Shown: positions 7,393-15,973, counted from the stretch's first letter. The stretch is DNA of 23,786 bases from JAIPIY01 sp964489785 (GCA_964489785.1 CAZAZY010000013.1:1-23786); one strand, 5' to 3'. A program made the numbers and translations. Notes: generated by a model from the sequence alone, not told the origin.

Positions 7393-8076
7393 TTATTCTT
7401 TGATGATCAAAGAGAACGAGATGGTGAAATAATCATCTATTGTATTATCTGCAAGATTTTGGAAGAATTTTCCTGAACCAAATTGAACATCCCATAATGT
7501 TCTATCAACCGCAATATCTCCCACCAATGCAATGCCTTGTTCTTCTTGAAGCATGCTTACAGGGACACTAATAGGTAATGATTTACCTTTGATTGTCATA
7601 TCACCAAACAACAGATAAGAACCAACCCGAGATGGATCTGATTCAACCCGAGAAATAGTAAATGATGATTCGGGATATTTTTCAGTATCAAAAAAATCTG
7701 CTGATTTTAGGTGTGTTGATAACATATCCTGACCAGAACCACTTCCTGTAGACAAGGCTGTGATACTGTTCATATCAAACACAATGGAACCAGATTCAAT
7801 CATTCCATCATTAAAAACAACATTCCCTGCTGAAGGATAAATAATTCCCTGGTCAACGTAATCAACAAGAAACGTTTTTTTACCTTCCCAAACAACAAGA
7901 CTATTTTCAAGATCAAATGTATATGATCCATCATAATCAACTTTTTCCAGTACTATCACTTCCCCATTTTCTACTGATTCTGAAGCATCTTTTTTAGAAA
8001 AAACTACAAAACCTAATACAATCAACACAATCACCCCTAGTACTACTAATACCAATTTATTGTCTTTTATATTCAT
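7393..8076 (-). CDS. Membrane-anchored YceI-family protein
   Basis: A 227-residue protein with an N-terminal anchor (about residues 8-25, VLVVLGVIVLIVLGFVVF). After a linker comes a YceI-like lipocalin-type beta-barrel: the family landmarks are VVFNDGMIESGSIVFDMNSI, DMLSTHLKSADFFDTEKYPESSFTI and GDMTIKGKSLPISVPV. YceI proteins bind polyisoprenoids or other long amphiphiles in the periplasm. Here the protein is tethered rather than secreted free. The ATG at 8076 is preferred over a longer frame to 8160, because the latter would run through the -10 box at 8094-8086 and into the divergent promoter. Whether it carries quinone precursors or envelope lipids is not shown. Confidence 0.88.
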   Translation of the reverse strand: MNIKDNKLVLVVLGVIVLIVLGFVVFSKKDASESVENGEVIVLEKVDYDGSYTFDLENSLVVWEGKKTFLVDYVDQGIIYPSAGNVVFNDGMIESGSIVFDMNSITALSTGSGSGQDMLSTHLKSADFFDTEKYPESSFTISRVESDPSRVGSYLLFGDMTIKGKSLPISVPVSMLQEEQGIALVGDIAVDRTLWDVQFGSGKFFQNLADNTIDDYFTISFSLIIKE

Positions 8077-8085
8077 ATACCTACA

Positions 8086-8094
8086 AGTATAGCA
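8086..8094 (-). promoter_or_regulatory. Extended -10 promoter for the YceI gene
   Basis: TGC-TATACT on the minus strand (8094-8086), 9 bases before the ATG at 8076. It leaves a leader of at most a few bases. Confidence 0.55.
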
Positions 8095-8128
8095 TAATTT
8101 TTTTATAACAAAATAGTGAAAATCTTCA

Positions 8129-8137
8129 TGATATACT
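8129..8137 (+). promoter_or_regulatory. Extended -10 promoter for the P-type ATPase
   Basis: TGA-TATACT, 8 bases before the ATG at 8146. The spacer GATAGTAT is identical to the one before the tspO-like gene at 16684. Confidence 0.55.
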
Positions 8138-8145
8138 GATAGTAT

Positions 8146-10779
8146 ATGAAAATACAGCAAATTATTTCAACACCGTGGTTTCTTGAAAAAAACCATATCA
8201 TAGAAAAATTAGAAACGTCCAGTGATGGATTAAATACCGCATCTGTAGAATCTCGAAAGAAATTGTATGGAGAAAATACTATGACTGATAAAAAAGGAGT
8301 TCATGTTATGTCTATTATCGGACATCAATTTACCAGTCCCCTCATATTCATCCTGATTGCGGCCGCAATATTAACCGGAGTATTACAAGAATGGATTGAT
8401 ATGTCAGTAATTCTTTTTGCAATCTTCATAAACGCAGGACTGGGATTTTATCAGGAATATCGTGCAGAAACAACGTTGTCTGCATTGACTAGTTACATAA
8501 AGGAAAGAACTCGTGTCATTCGAAATGGGTCTGAACAAGAAATTGACCCAAAAGAATTAGTACCAGGAGATATTATTGCACTGCATTATGGATCTAGAAT
8601 TCCTGCAGATGCAAGAATCATTGAAACAACCAATCTCCGCATCGATGAAGCTATTTTAACCGGTGAATCTCTGTCAGTATCTAAAAACACAGAACCATTA
8701 GACGAATCAACCATCATCGCAGAACGATCAAACATGGCCCATGCAGGGACTTTGGTTGTGGACGGATTTGGTCTAGGTGTTGTTACCCACACAGGAAATC
8801 ATACCGAACTGGGTAAAATTGCAAATCTTGTTTCATCTACACAACGATCAAAAACTCCATTACAAAAAGGTGTTACAAAATTATCATGGTTTATTTTTTC
8901 ACTTCTCTTATTTATTGTTGGAGGGATATTTATATTAGGTATCAGCTCGGGAATTCCCGTATTAGAAATGATGATGATTTCTATTGCAGTTGCGGTTGGA
9001 TCCGTTCCCGAAGCATTACCTATTACACTAACAGTGATTCTTTCTGTTGGAGCATACGCAATCGCACAAAAAAAAGGTATTGTGCGTAATCTGGCATCCA
9101 CAGAAACATTAGGTTCGACAACATTAATTATGACAGACAAGACAGGAACACTGACCCAGGCGGATATGAAATTGGTTGGTATGTATACAGCAAAAAATAT
9201 TTTGGAAAATTCTTCATTTATAAAAAACAGTGATAATTTTATTCCCAATAATGAACAAAAAGATATTTTGTCACGTGCATTATATTCAATCACGGTTACC
9301 TCTTCACATGATACCCACGGGAAATTAGTATTCGAAGGCCGTCCATTTGAAAAAAATATTGCAAACACCGCCCAACAACATAATATTGATCTAGCTCCAT
9401 TATTATCAAAAACAAATCATTTTGTTATACCTTTTAATTCTACTCACAAATTTTCAGTTGCAAAAAGTCATAGTGATTATATCATTATGGGTGCACCAGA
9501 TATATTAATCGACAGATCAAATCTGGCACAAACTGATCGTGAACATATGCACATCTGGATAAAAACGATGAGCGAATCTGGATATCGGTTGTTGACCCTG
9601 GGTGTCCAAAAATCCACCACAAATATCGAAACCCCTCAAGATGTTCAATCCATCCACATAGCCGGAATTTTGGCATTCCACGACCCTATACGACCCGAAG
9701 TACCAAAAGCAATCTCTGATATCGAAAACCGTGGTGTCCGCGTTGTTATGGTTACAGGTGATTTACCAGGTACAGCGATTGCTGTTGCAAAAGAATTAGG
9801 TTGGACTATTTCATCTGATCAGGTATTAACGGGTGCTGATATTAAATCTTCTTCAGACGAAACATTATTAGATTTATTACCAACCATTCGCATCTTTGCA
9901 CGCGTAACCCCAGAAGATAAATTACGTATTGGAACATTGTATCAAAAACTGGGTGAAACTGTTGCTATGACAGGAGATGGAGTAAATGATTCCCCTGCGT
10001 TAAAAGCTATGAACATTGGAATTTCATTGGGTTCTGCAAGCGACGTTGCAAAAAGCGCAGCTGATCTTGTATTGTTGGATGATAATTTCAAAACAATTAG
10101 TTCAACCATTACCGAAGGAAGAAAAATTCTGACCAATATCCAAAAAACTTTTGTGTACTTATTATCAAACTCATTAGATGGAGTATTGGTTATTACAGGA
10201 AGTATTTTAGTTGGTATACCTATGCCATTATCTGCATTGCAAATTATTTGGGTCAATATGGCGACAGGAAGTTTACCTGCGCTAGCTTTTGCATTTGACG
10301 AAGATCTGGATCCAAAAACAACATCTGCAACAAGAAAAAAACCTCGTGAAATATTTACACCTGAAACAAAATTTCTCATTACGGTCATTGGGGTATTAAC
10401 TTCTGTTTTACTATTTTTCCTTTATTATATATTATTACATGCTGGTATCGAGGTATTAATTGCAAAATCTATTTTCTTTTTTTGTTTTGCATTATATGTC
10501 CTAGTTATTGCATTTTCGTTTCGATCTCTTCATCTGCCATTATTTTCTTATAATCCATTTTCAAACAAAAAACTTAACTACAGTATTTTGATTGGTATAG
10601 GATTAACCATCATGACCGTCACCGTACCATTTTTTCAAAATATTTTTGAAATAGAACTTTTCCCATTGCACTATAGCTGGATTATTATTGTTTGGTTAAT
10701 AGGAAATATTCTTTTAGTAGAAGCTGCAAAATGGTGGTTTCGATATAAAAACCAAAAACATCAATTGATAGCACAGTAA
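8146..10779 (+). CDS. P-type cation-transporting ATPase (P2-like)
   Basis: An 877-residue membrane ATPase. It has an N-terminal cation-ATPase domain, a first helix pair (about residues 63-105) and an actuator domain with LTGES (about 170). M4 carries VPEALP (about 288), the P-domain has DKTGTLTQ (about 331, phosphorylated Asp), and TGD (about 537) and GDGVNDSPALK (about 611) follow, with six C-terminal helices. The overall order and length match SERCA/PMCA-type Ca2+ pumps. Ion-site residues differ from SERCA: Glu309 is kept in M4, Asn768 is kept and Glu771 reads Asp in M5. The M6 motif NLVTDG reads NMATGS, so Asp800 is Gly. The N-domain also has GRPFEKN in place of DPTE. Ion specificity is therefore uncertain (Ca2+, Mn2+ or a monovalent cation). 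Confidence 0.93.
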   Translation: MKIQQIISTPWFLEKNHIIEKLETSSDGLNTASVESRKKLYGENTMTDKKGVHVMSIIGHQFTSPLIFILIAAAILTGVLQEWIDMSVILFAIFINAGLGFYQEYRAETTLSALTSYIKERTRVIRNGSEQEIDPKELVPGDIIALHYGSRIPADARIIETTNLRIDEAILTGESLSVSKNTEPLDESTIIAERSNMAHAGTLVVDGFGLGVVTHTGNHTELGKIANLVSSTQRSKTPLQKGVTKLSWFIFSLLLFIVGGIFILGISSGIPVLEMMMISIAVAVGSVPEALPITLTVILSVGAYAIAQKKGIVRNLASTETLGSTTLIMTDKTGTLTQADMKLVGMYTAKNILENSSFIKNSDNFIPNNEQKDILSRALYSITVTSSHDTHGKLVFEGRPFEKNIANTAQQHNIDLAPLLSKTNHFVIPFNSTHKFSVAKSHSDYIIMGAPDILIDRSNLAQTDREHMHIWIKTMSESGYRLLTLGVQKSTTNIETPQDVQSIHIAGILAFHDPIRPEVPKAISDIENRGVRVVMVTGDLPGTAIAVAKELGWTISSDQVLTGADIKSSSDETLLDLLPTIRIFARVTPEDKLRIGTLYQKLGETVAMTGDGVNDSPALKAMNIGISLGSASDVAKSAADLVLLDDNFKTISSTITEGRKILTNIQKTFVYLLSNSLDGVLVITGSILVGIPMPLSALQIIWVNMATGSLPALAFAFDEDLDPKTTSATRKKPREIFTPETKFLITVIGVLTSVLLFFLYYILLHAGIEVLIAKSIFFFCFALYVLVIAFSFRSLHLPLFSYNPFSNKKLNYSILIGIGLTIMTVTVPFFQNIFEIELFPLHYSWIIIVWLIGNILLVEAAKWWFRYKNQKHQLIAQ

Positions 10780-10786
10780 TAAAAAT

Positions 10787-11032
10787 CTAATAATTGAAAA
10801 GCGCTAGTTTTTCTTCTCGTGATAATCGTTTTAACTCTGCTTCACGCGATCGTGCCAGTGCATAGGTTTCTATCTCTTCTCTGTAACGCAACATCACAGG
10901 GCGACGTATTTTTGTATAGTGAGCACCTGATTTCAAATGGTTATGTGCGTGGATTCTTTTTTCAATATCGGGTGTAGAGCCAACGTACAGTGTTCCGTCA
11001 TTACATTCCAATATATAGACACAATACTTCAT
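10787..11032 (-). CDS. GIY-YIG superfamily protein (UPF0213/YhbQ-like)
   Basis: An 81-residue single-domain protein with the GIY-YIG core read here as YCVYILEC(ND)GTLYVGST (residues 3-20), followed by the conserved R of DIEKRIHAHN. The family pattern then continues with GAHYTKIRRPVML and EAELKRLSREEKLAL, as in the YhbQ/UPF0213 group. Members are small and lack a partner DNA-binding domain; nuclease activity has been proposed for some, with a role in DNA damage or mobile DNA turnover. It begins 6 bases after the stop of the ABC-F gene, so the two are likely co-transcribed. It ends 7 bases from the convergent ATPase stop. Length is normal for the family. Confidence 0.92.
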   Translation of the reverse strand: MKYCVYILECNDGTLYVGSTPDIEKRIHAHNHLKSGAHYTKIRRPVMLRYREEIETYALARSREAELKRLSREEKLALFNY

Positions 11033-11038
11033 ATAAAC

Positions 11039-12343
11039 TTATTTTTTCGCTTCTAGCAATTTACCCAAATCTAACTCTTCATCAACGCGTATTTGTTCTA
11101 CGAATTCATGAACGTGAGATACCAACACCATGGCACCTTCATAATCATGTAATGCTTTTGCAATCAACGGAAGATGACGGAAATTAATATGATTTGTTGG
11201 TTCATCTAATATCAACAATCCTGGACGAATCAAAACCAACTGAGCGAATGCCACTAACCCCTTCTGTCCTTCTGACAAACTACCAATAGGTGTATGTACC
11301 ATTTGGCCCACAATCAAGAAACCAGATAATAAAGAACGAATATATTCTTCATCGATCTTTCCATCGATTTCCAACATGGTTTTTGATAATGATTTATACG
11401 GAGTATCTTGGAAATCCAGGGTAGAAAAATCTTGTCGGTAATACCCAACACGAATTCCTTTGGTAATTTCACCACCAACAGCACGACTGTGTGCCAAGTT
11501 TTCCAACAGGGTGCTTTTCCCTATTCCGTTTGGTCCTGATAATAACAAGTGTTGATTTTTACGAATAGCTAATGAAATTTGGCGCGATACGGGTTCATGA
11601 TTTTTCAACAATGACACCGAAGAAAATACCAAAATATCACCAGAGATATTTTCTTGTACTGGAATAGAAAAAGGTCGGATGGTTTTATCTTCTTTTCGTA
11701 CGTCTACTTTTTCTTCTTCTAGTTCATCTGCCAATGTACGCATACGTTTTGCAACAGCACGCAAATTTCCCCCTTTCATGGCGAATTTATTTGCCTGATC
11801 CTTTTTCGCTTGGATTTCTTTTGCCAAGAGTGCGTTTTTTCTGTTTTCACGTTCCATACGTGCAGCAATCTGGTCTCGTACATGCGTATAGTTTCCAACA
11901 TACTGTTCTATTTTTTTTGTATACACGTCCAAATATAATACTGCATCAGTAAATGCATTCAAGAATGTTGCATCATGAGAAATAACAATCACGGTTTTTT
12001 TGTATTGCACTAAAAAATCGGTCAGATGAGCAATACCCTGNNNNNNNNNNNNNNNNNNNNNNNNNNNNNNNNNNNNNNNNNNNNNNNNNNNNNNNNNNNN
12101 NNNNNNNNNNNNNNNNNNNNNNNNNNNNNNNNNNNNNNNNGTAATATGGATAACCCCATCTTCTGGTTTTAATGTTCCGGTAATCAAGCCAAATAGGGTG
12201 CTTTTTCCTGCACCATTTTGACCCATGATGGTTACCTTCATTCCTCGACGTACAGAAAAAGAAACATCATCCAAGATGGGTTTTTGTGCGTTGTATTCAA
12301 AAGACAATCCTTCGAACCGTATAATAACTTCACCGTGTGACAT
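11039..12343 (-). CDS. ABC-F family ATPase, interrupted by an assembly gap
   Basis: A soluble tandem-ATPase protein of the ABC-F class, which act on the ribosome E-site in translation or antibiotic protection. Visible parts are the first Walker A GQNGAGKST, the first switch region (VIVISHDATFLNAF), and the YVGNYTHVRDQ segment with the charged P-site linker (KEIQAKKDQANKFAM). The second domain is complete: Walker A GPNGIGKST, signature LSEGQKG, Walker B LLILDEPTNH and VLVSHVHEFV. The first signature and Walker B fall in the 100-base N run. By comparison with YbiT-type proteins about 110-125 residues should be there, so the true gap is longer than 100 bases. The ATG at 12343 (MSHGEVIIRF) is preferred; a GTG at 12355 is in frame. 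There are no membrane segments. Confidence 0.9.
   Translation of the reverse strand: MSHGEVIIRFEGLSFEYNAQKPILDDVSFSVRRGMKVTIMGQNGAGKSTLFGLITGTLKPEDGVIHIXXXXXXXXXXXXXXXXXXXXXXXXXXXXXXXXXXQGIAHLTDFLVQYKKTVIVISHDATFLNAFTDAVLYLDVYTKKIEQYVGNYTHVRDQIAARMERENRKNALLAKEIQAKKDQANKFAMKGGNLRAVAKRMRTLADELEEEKVDVRKEDKTIRPFSIPVQENISGDILVFSSVSLLKNHEPVSRQISLAIRKNQHLLLSGPNGIGKSTLLENLAHSRAVGGEITKGIRVGYYRQDFSTLDFQDTPYKSLSKTMLEIDGKIDEEYIRSLLSGFLIVGQMVHTPIGSLSEGQKGLVAFAQLVLIRPGLLILDEPTNHINFRHLPLIAKALHDYEGAMVLVSHVHEFVEQIRVDEELDLGKLLEAKK
12041..12140. other. Assembly gap of 100 N
   Basis: Exactly 100 undetermined bases inside the ABC-F gene. The reading frame is the same on both sides, so if the gene is intact the true gap length equals 100 modulo 3. 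Missing conserved protein suggests roughly 330-375 bases. Confidence 0.98.
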
Positions 12344-12397
12344 AATGATATACACTGTACACGATTTTCAGAAAAATGAAAGGTGTATTTCAAAAAA

Positions 12398-12447
12398 CAT
12401 ACAAAAACACCACGCATTTCTGTGTGGTGTTTTTGTTACATTATGCA
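12398..12447 (-). terminator. Hairpin terminator, copy R1 of a repeat
   Basis: Arms AAAAACACCAC (12403-12413) and GTGGTGTTTTT (12424-12434) with a 10-base loop; the T-run makes it work in both directions. It follows the stop of the surface-protein gene by 22 bases. Flanks CATAC before and ATTATGCA after are shared with copy R2 at 15493-15537. Confidence 0.8.
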
Positions 12448-12455
12448 TCAAAGAC

Positions 12456-15446
12456 TTAATTTTTGAACAGCGCATCCCATGTTTGTGACCCAACGACACC
12501 ATCAACATCAAGATTGTTTTCTGTTTGGAATTTGCGTACTGCAGATAAGGTCCGTGGTCCAAAGTATCCAGAAACAGGTATTACACCTAGTTTTATCTGA
12601 ACACGCCCGATACATTCCCCCCGCATTCCTTGTTTCCATAGATTCACAAGACAGATATCATCAGGAATTGTTACCGATTCTGATCCTCCTTGTTCTTGTT
12701 GCAATTGCTCAAGTACTTTTTGTAATTCTTGTACTTGTGCTAATAATTTTTGTATTTGTGCTTGATTATTAGTTTCTTTTGATTGTGTTTGAATTCCTAA
12801 CTGTGCCAACATTGCTGGTGATGCTTGACCCCCTGATGAACGGCGAACAGATTGTTCAGGGATAATTGTCACCGGACCAAAAGTTAACAAATCGGAAGAA
12901 TTATTACTGTTATCTCTACAAAGGAAACTAAAAGAATACACCCCACCTACTTGCATTCCAGAGATAGTAGCGTAATTAGTAATCCCAACGAGAGTCTCAG
13001 AAATTATAGATTCTACAGGACCAGTTGAAGATATTGGGGCTTCTGCTAAAGGTGTGCAGCTTTCATCTGTAGTAAAGTACAGTCTTGCTTGTGCAATTGT
13101 ACTAGTACTAGATGGGCTCGAAACTACAGTAAGAATAGGAGCTGTTGTATCAATCGTGACACTGGTGGACGTCGTAGATAATGTAGCCACGTTCAAAAGA
13201 TCTTTGTGTCGCAATGTAACGTTATATACACCTTCTGGAATAGTATTTGCTGTAGACGAAGCAACAGCAATGGATGATGCAATATTAGCAACATCCAACG
13301 TAAAATTATGCTCACCCACACCCACATCAGCTAACGTAATCGTAACCGTTTCGTCACCAGCAAAGATCAACTGTATACTATTTGCCAATGGTGCTTCAAA
13401 AATTTCATACTCGATTTCAAGCGATGATTGAGCGGCTGAATTATCTGTCGGATAGGTCAATATTGGATCATTTACAGCACGTGTCGTAAATGACCATGCC
13501 GTTGCATCACTGATCCCTGCAAAATTATTTCCTGTTTCATCAGCAATAGCTGTTGCGCTTACCAATACGTAATATTCAGTGCTTGGTTCAAGTAATTCTA
13601 AAAATGAAACCGAAACTGTTGTATCGGCTATCCCACCAGCAACAGGAATAGAAACAATCTCAGTATCATCACTTGCTTGATATACGGTAATTGTTCCATT
13701 ATCAAAAACAACCGGTTCATCAAATGTCATTTCAAGCGTTGGGTTAAATACGACCCCTGTTGCATCATCTGCCGGCGAGAGAGTCACCAACGATGGTGGG
13801 GTTACATCTTCTGTTGTAAATCGCCATACGGCATCGTCATCGATACCAGCAAAATAAGCCCCATCATTAGCACGAATTGCAGTTGCATCAATAAAAATAT
13901 AATACGTTGCTCCTTCCTCAAAATCATTTACAGGGTCAATAGTTAGAGTAATTGTTCCGTTGCCAGTAATTTGACCACCCGCAACATCAATCACTTCGTG
14001 TACTGAGTCATCACTGACATCATAGATGGTAATATTTCCAGAATCCGCACCAGATGCCTTGTCGAACGTCATAACAAGATTTGCATCAACAGCAACATCT
14101 ACGGCATCACTTGCAGGTAACAAGGTTTGTACCACAGGACTAAATTCTTGCCATCGCAGAAAAGGATATCCATCATTAACAGCTAGATTAATATCCCATA
14201 CCGTATCAAAGTCCCAATTGGTATACGTTGGTTGATCTTTCATTTGTAACGTAGTTTTCCCTGTCGCTCGGCCACCTGAAAAGATACCCCCTGTCGATTG
14301 GCCAGATGTTTCTGTGTCCCAAAAGTTATCGGTACAGCTCGTACAGGTATGGTCATAATAAATAAAACCTCCGTTTGTCTGTCCGTCAACAGAACCGATT
14401 GCATAAGAATTTGTTACCGTACCTAAATAAATATAACGCATAAAAGATCCTCCTGTTCCAGACACAGATGGATACACATTTCCTAGTGAATATGAATTAC
14501 TAATAGTTCCTCCACAGTTATGACTTTGTCCAGCAAAACCACCTACATCACTATCTCCATACACATCACCTGTTGCATAAGATTCTGTAATAACACCCAA
14601 ACATGGAGTACCAACAAATCCCCCACTTTGACTATTTGTAAAGCCACCGTCTTTGTCTCCTAATATATCACCCGTTGCATATGAATCAGTAACTGTTCCA
14701 TAATATTTAAAACCAATTAATCCTCCAACATTACTACTTCCTCGAACATTCCCAGTTGCATAAGAATTCGTAATTGTTGCATTGTCATTATTAGACCCTT
14801 GCATATAACCAACCAGTCCTCCTGTAGAGCTTGTTCCACTGACCGTCACGCTCGAACTTGAATCTGAAATAGTAGTAAGATTCGCATATCCAGTCAGTCC
14901 TCCAACATTACTCGACGAAGTAGAAACAGTTCCACTAACTGAAACATTGGTTATGACAGACGAAGTGGTTGAATATCCCACCAATCCTCCTGTATAGGTT
15001 TGTGTTGAAGTAATATTAACATTTGCTAATACAAGATTTTCAATAACTGACGATTGTGTATAGCCAAACAATCCACGAACCGATGAGGTACTATTAATAA
15101 ATAGATTACTGATTGTGTAATTATTTCCATCAAATTTTCCGTAGAAATAATTACCACTTGTTCCTATGGGCGTCCAACCGGTTCCTGTATTGTAGGGTGA
15201 GACGTCTAAATCGATATTATCAGTAAGTACAAAATACTTATCACTATGCGAAACACCAATACATGTACCAACATTTGCTAGTTGTGTTGGTGTTGCAATT
15301 TGCCATGGGTCAGGTTCGGTCCCAGAACCTCCCGCAAAGTCACCAGTAATACACGCAGCATGACTAACAGAAGGATTAATAAATAGGAAAGAAGTTATTA
15401 CCAATAAACCAATAAAAAACGAACGAGCTTTATTTACAATAATCAT
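12456..15446 (-). CDS. Secreted GLUG-repeat / Ig-like surface protein with peptidoglycan-binding domain
   Basis: A 996-residue exported protein. Signal peptide residues 1-30 (RSFFIGLLVITSFLFI, cleavage likely after SHA). A beta-helix of GLUG-type repeats (GGLVGY, SYATGNV, VGGLIGF) covers about 50-425, closed by NDGYPFLRWQ. Two Big_5/SbsA-like Ig domains (about 440-650, each with P-D-AT-V-...-TFD and ending WRFTT/WSFTT) are followed by two further beta domains (about 655-865). Then come an RRSSGG linker (about 870), a Gln-rich coiled coil (about 895-925) and a C-terminal PG_binding_1 domain (about 935-996, GYFGPRTLSAVRKFQ). It is likely anchored on the cell wall through the C-terminus and displays the repeats as an adhesin. 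The ATG at 15446 gives an intact signal peptide; a TTG at 15464 overlaps the -10 box. Confidence 0.9.
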   Translation of the reverse strand: MIIVNKARSFFIGLLVITSFLFINPSVSHAACITGDFAGGSGTEPDPWQIATPTQLANVGTCIGVSHSDKYFVLTDNIDLDVSPYNTGTGWTPIGTSGNYFYGKFDGNNYTISNLFINSTSSVRGLFGYTQSSVIENLVLANVNITSTQTYTGGLVGYSTTSSVITNVSVSGTVSTSSSNVGGLTGYANLTTISDSSSSVTVSGTSSTGGLVGYMQGSNNDNATITNSYATGNVRGSSNVGGLIGFKYYGTVTDSYATGDILGDKDGGFTNSQSGGFVGTPCLGVITESYATGDVYGDSDVGGFAGQSHNCGGTISNSYSLGNVYPSVSGTGGSFMRYIYLGTVTNSYAIGSVDGQTNGGFIYYDHTCTSCTDNFWDTETSGQSTGGIFSGGRATGKTTLQMKDQPTYTNWDFDTVWDINLAVNDGYPFLRWQEFSPVVQTLLPASDAVDVAVDANLVMTFDKASGADSGNITIYDVSDDSVHEVIDVAGGQITGNGTITLTIDPVNDFEEGATYYIFIDATAIRANDGAYFAGIDDDAVWRFTTEDVTPPSLVTLSPADDATGVVFNPTLEMTFDEPVVFDNGTITVYQASDDTEIVSIPVAGGIADTTVSVSFLELLEPSTEYYVLVSATAIADETGNNFAGISDATAWSFTTRAVNDPILTYPTDNSAAQSSLEIEYEIFEAPLANSIQLIFAGDETVTITLADVGVGEHNFTLDVANIASSIAVASSTANTIPEGVYNVTLRHKDLLNVATLSTTSTSVTIDTTAPILTVVSSPSSTSTIAQARLYFTTDESCTPLAEAPISSTGPVESIISETLVGITNYATISGMQVGGVYSFSFLCRDNSNNSSDLLTFGPVTIIPEQSVRRSSGGQASPAMLAQLGIQTQSKETNNQAQIQKLLAQVQELQKVLEQLQQEQGGSESVTIPDDICLVNLWKQGMRGECIGRVQIKLGVIPVSGYFGPRTLSAVRKFQTENNLDVDGVVGSQTWDALFKN

Positions 15447-15455
15447 ATACAACAC

Positions 15456-15461
15456 AGTATA
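15456..15461 (-). promoter_or_regulatory. -10 box of the surface-protein gene
   Basis: TATACT on the minus strand (15461-15456), 9 bases before the ATG at 15446. The transcript would have almost no leader. Confidence 0.5.
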
Positions 15462-15492
15462 CAAGAATTTATAAGATATACAAAATGGTAAT

Positions 15493-15537
15493 CATACAAA
15501 AACACCACACAGAAATGTGTGGTGTTTTTATTATGCA
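15493..15537 (-). terminator. Hairpin terminator, copy R2 of a repeat
   Basis: A perfect 13-base stem (15498-15510 with 15517-15529) with loop AGAAAT and T-rich flanks on both sides. It terminates the 22-residue gene just upstream. The stem and both flanks match copy R1 at 12398-12447, while the loop reads in the opposite sense. Confidence 0.85.
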
Positions 15538-15606
15538 CTATTTTACTTTTTTATCTTTCTTTGGTTTTTTTGCTTCTTTCTTTTGACTATTATTTCCTTT
15601 TGCCAT
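15538..15606 (-). CDS. Lysine-rich 22-residue protein
   Basis: A tiny frame of 22 codons beginning MAKGNNSQKKEAKKP and ending in KDKKVK, with half its residues lysine. It is followed at once by a perfect hairpin terminator, and an AT-rich -10-like box (TATATA, 15619-15614) precedes the ATG by 7 bases. A dedicated promoter and terminator around such a short frame argue that it is a real gene. The composition suggests an RNA- or nucleic-acid-binding peptide, reminiscent of SERF-like or ribosome-associated basic peptides, but no family can be assigned from this length. The alternative is a leader or a small regulatory RNA that happens to contain the frame. Confidence 0.55.
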   Translation of the reverse strand: MAKGNNSQKKEAKKPKKDKKVK

Positions 15607-15670
15607 AGATGGTTATATAGTTATATATAATAATGCACGTAACAATTATATCAGAAAATAAGATTCTCTT

Positions 15671-15886
15671 CTATACTTCTTTTGCTGTGGTATGCACAAC
15701 AGATTGTTTTGGAATAATCATGATCGCCAATAGATACGTAAGAATTCCAGGAACAACACCTGTTGATAATACAAAAAAGACAACAATGATACGCAATAAA
15801 ACAGGATCGATATTTGTATATTCTCCTATTCCACCGACGATGCCTTTGAATATTTTATTTTCTTCTGATCGGTATATTTTTTTCAT
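15671..15886 (-). CDS. PspC domain protein
   Basis: A 71-residue protein consisting of one PspC domain. An amphipathic KKIYRSEENKIFKGIVGGIGEY start leads into NIDPVLLRIIVVFFVLSTG and a second hydrophobic stretch GILTYLLAIMIIP. The GxxxGIGEY...DP.LLR pattern is diagnostic. In enterobacteria PspC senses secretin stress in the phage-shock response; stand-alone short PspC proteins are widespread as envelope-stress or membrane-integrity proteins. No PspA is seen in this window. The ATG lies 7 bases behind a TATACT box. Confidence 0.92.
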   Translation of the reverse strand: MKKIYRSEENKIFKGIVGGIGEYTNIDPVLLRIIVVFFVLSTGVVPGILTYLLAIMIIPKQSVVHTTAKEV

Positions 15887-15893
15887 ACTATAT

Positions 15894-15899
15894 AGTATA
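15894..15899 (-). promoter_or_regulatory. -10 box of the pspC-like gene
   Basis: TATACT on the minus strand (15899-15894), 7 bases before the ATG at 15886. The TGN extension is imperfect (CGA). Confidence 0.5.
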
Positions 15900-15922
15900 T
15901 CGCATTTTTGGTTTTTTATTAC

Positions 15923-15950
15923 TTGACTTATTATTTATATGTGATATAAT
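15923..15950 (+). promoter_or_regulatory. Sigma-70-type promoter with -35 and extended -10
   Basis: TTGACT (15923-15928), a 16-base spacer whose last three bases are TGA, and TATAAT (15945-15950). This is the best consensus promoter of the window and one of the few that leaves a leader (about 17 bases) before the ATG at 15974. Confidence 0.75.
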
Positions 15951-15973
15951 ACAATAAACCAACACAGACAGAC

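Noticed and set aside
8799..10388. Long minus-strand frames (8799-9368 and 9942-10388) inside the P-type ATPase
   Set aside because: They are shadows of a gene with all catalytic motifs in order, and show no promoter, start signal or domain of their own.
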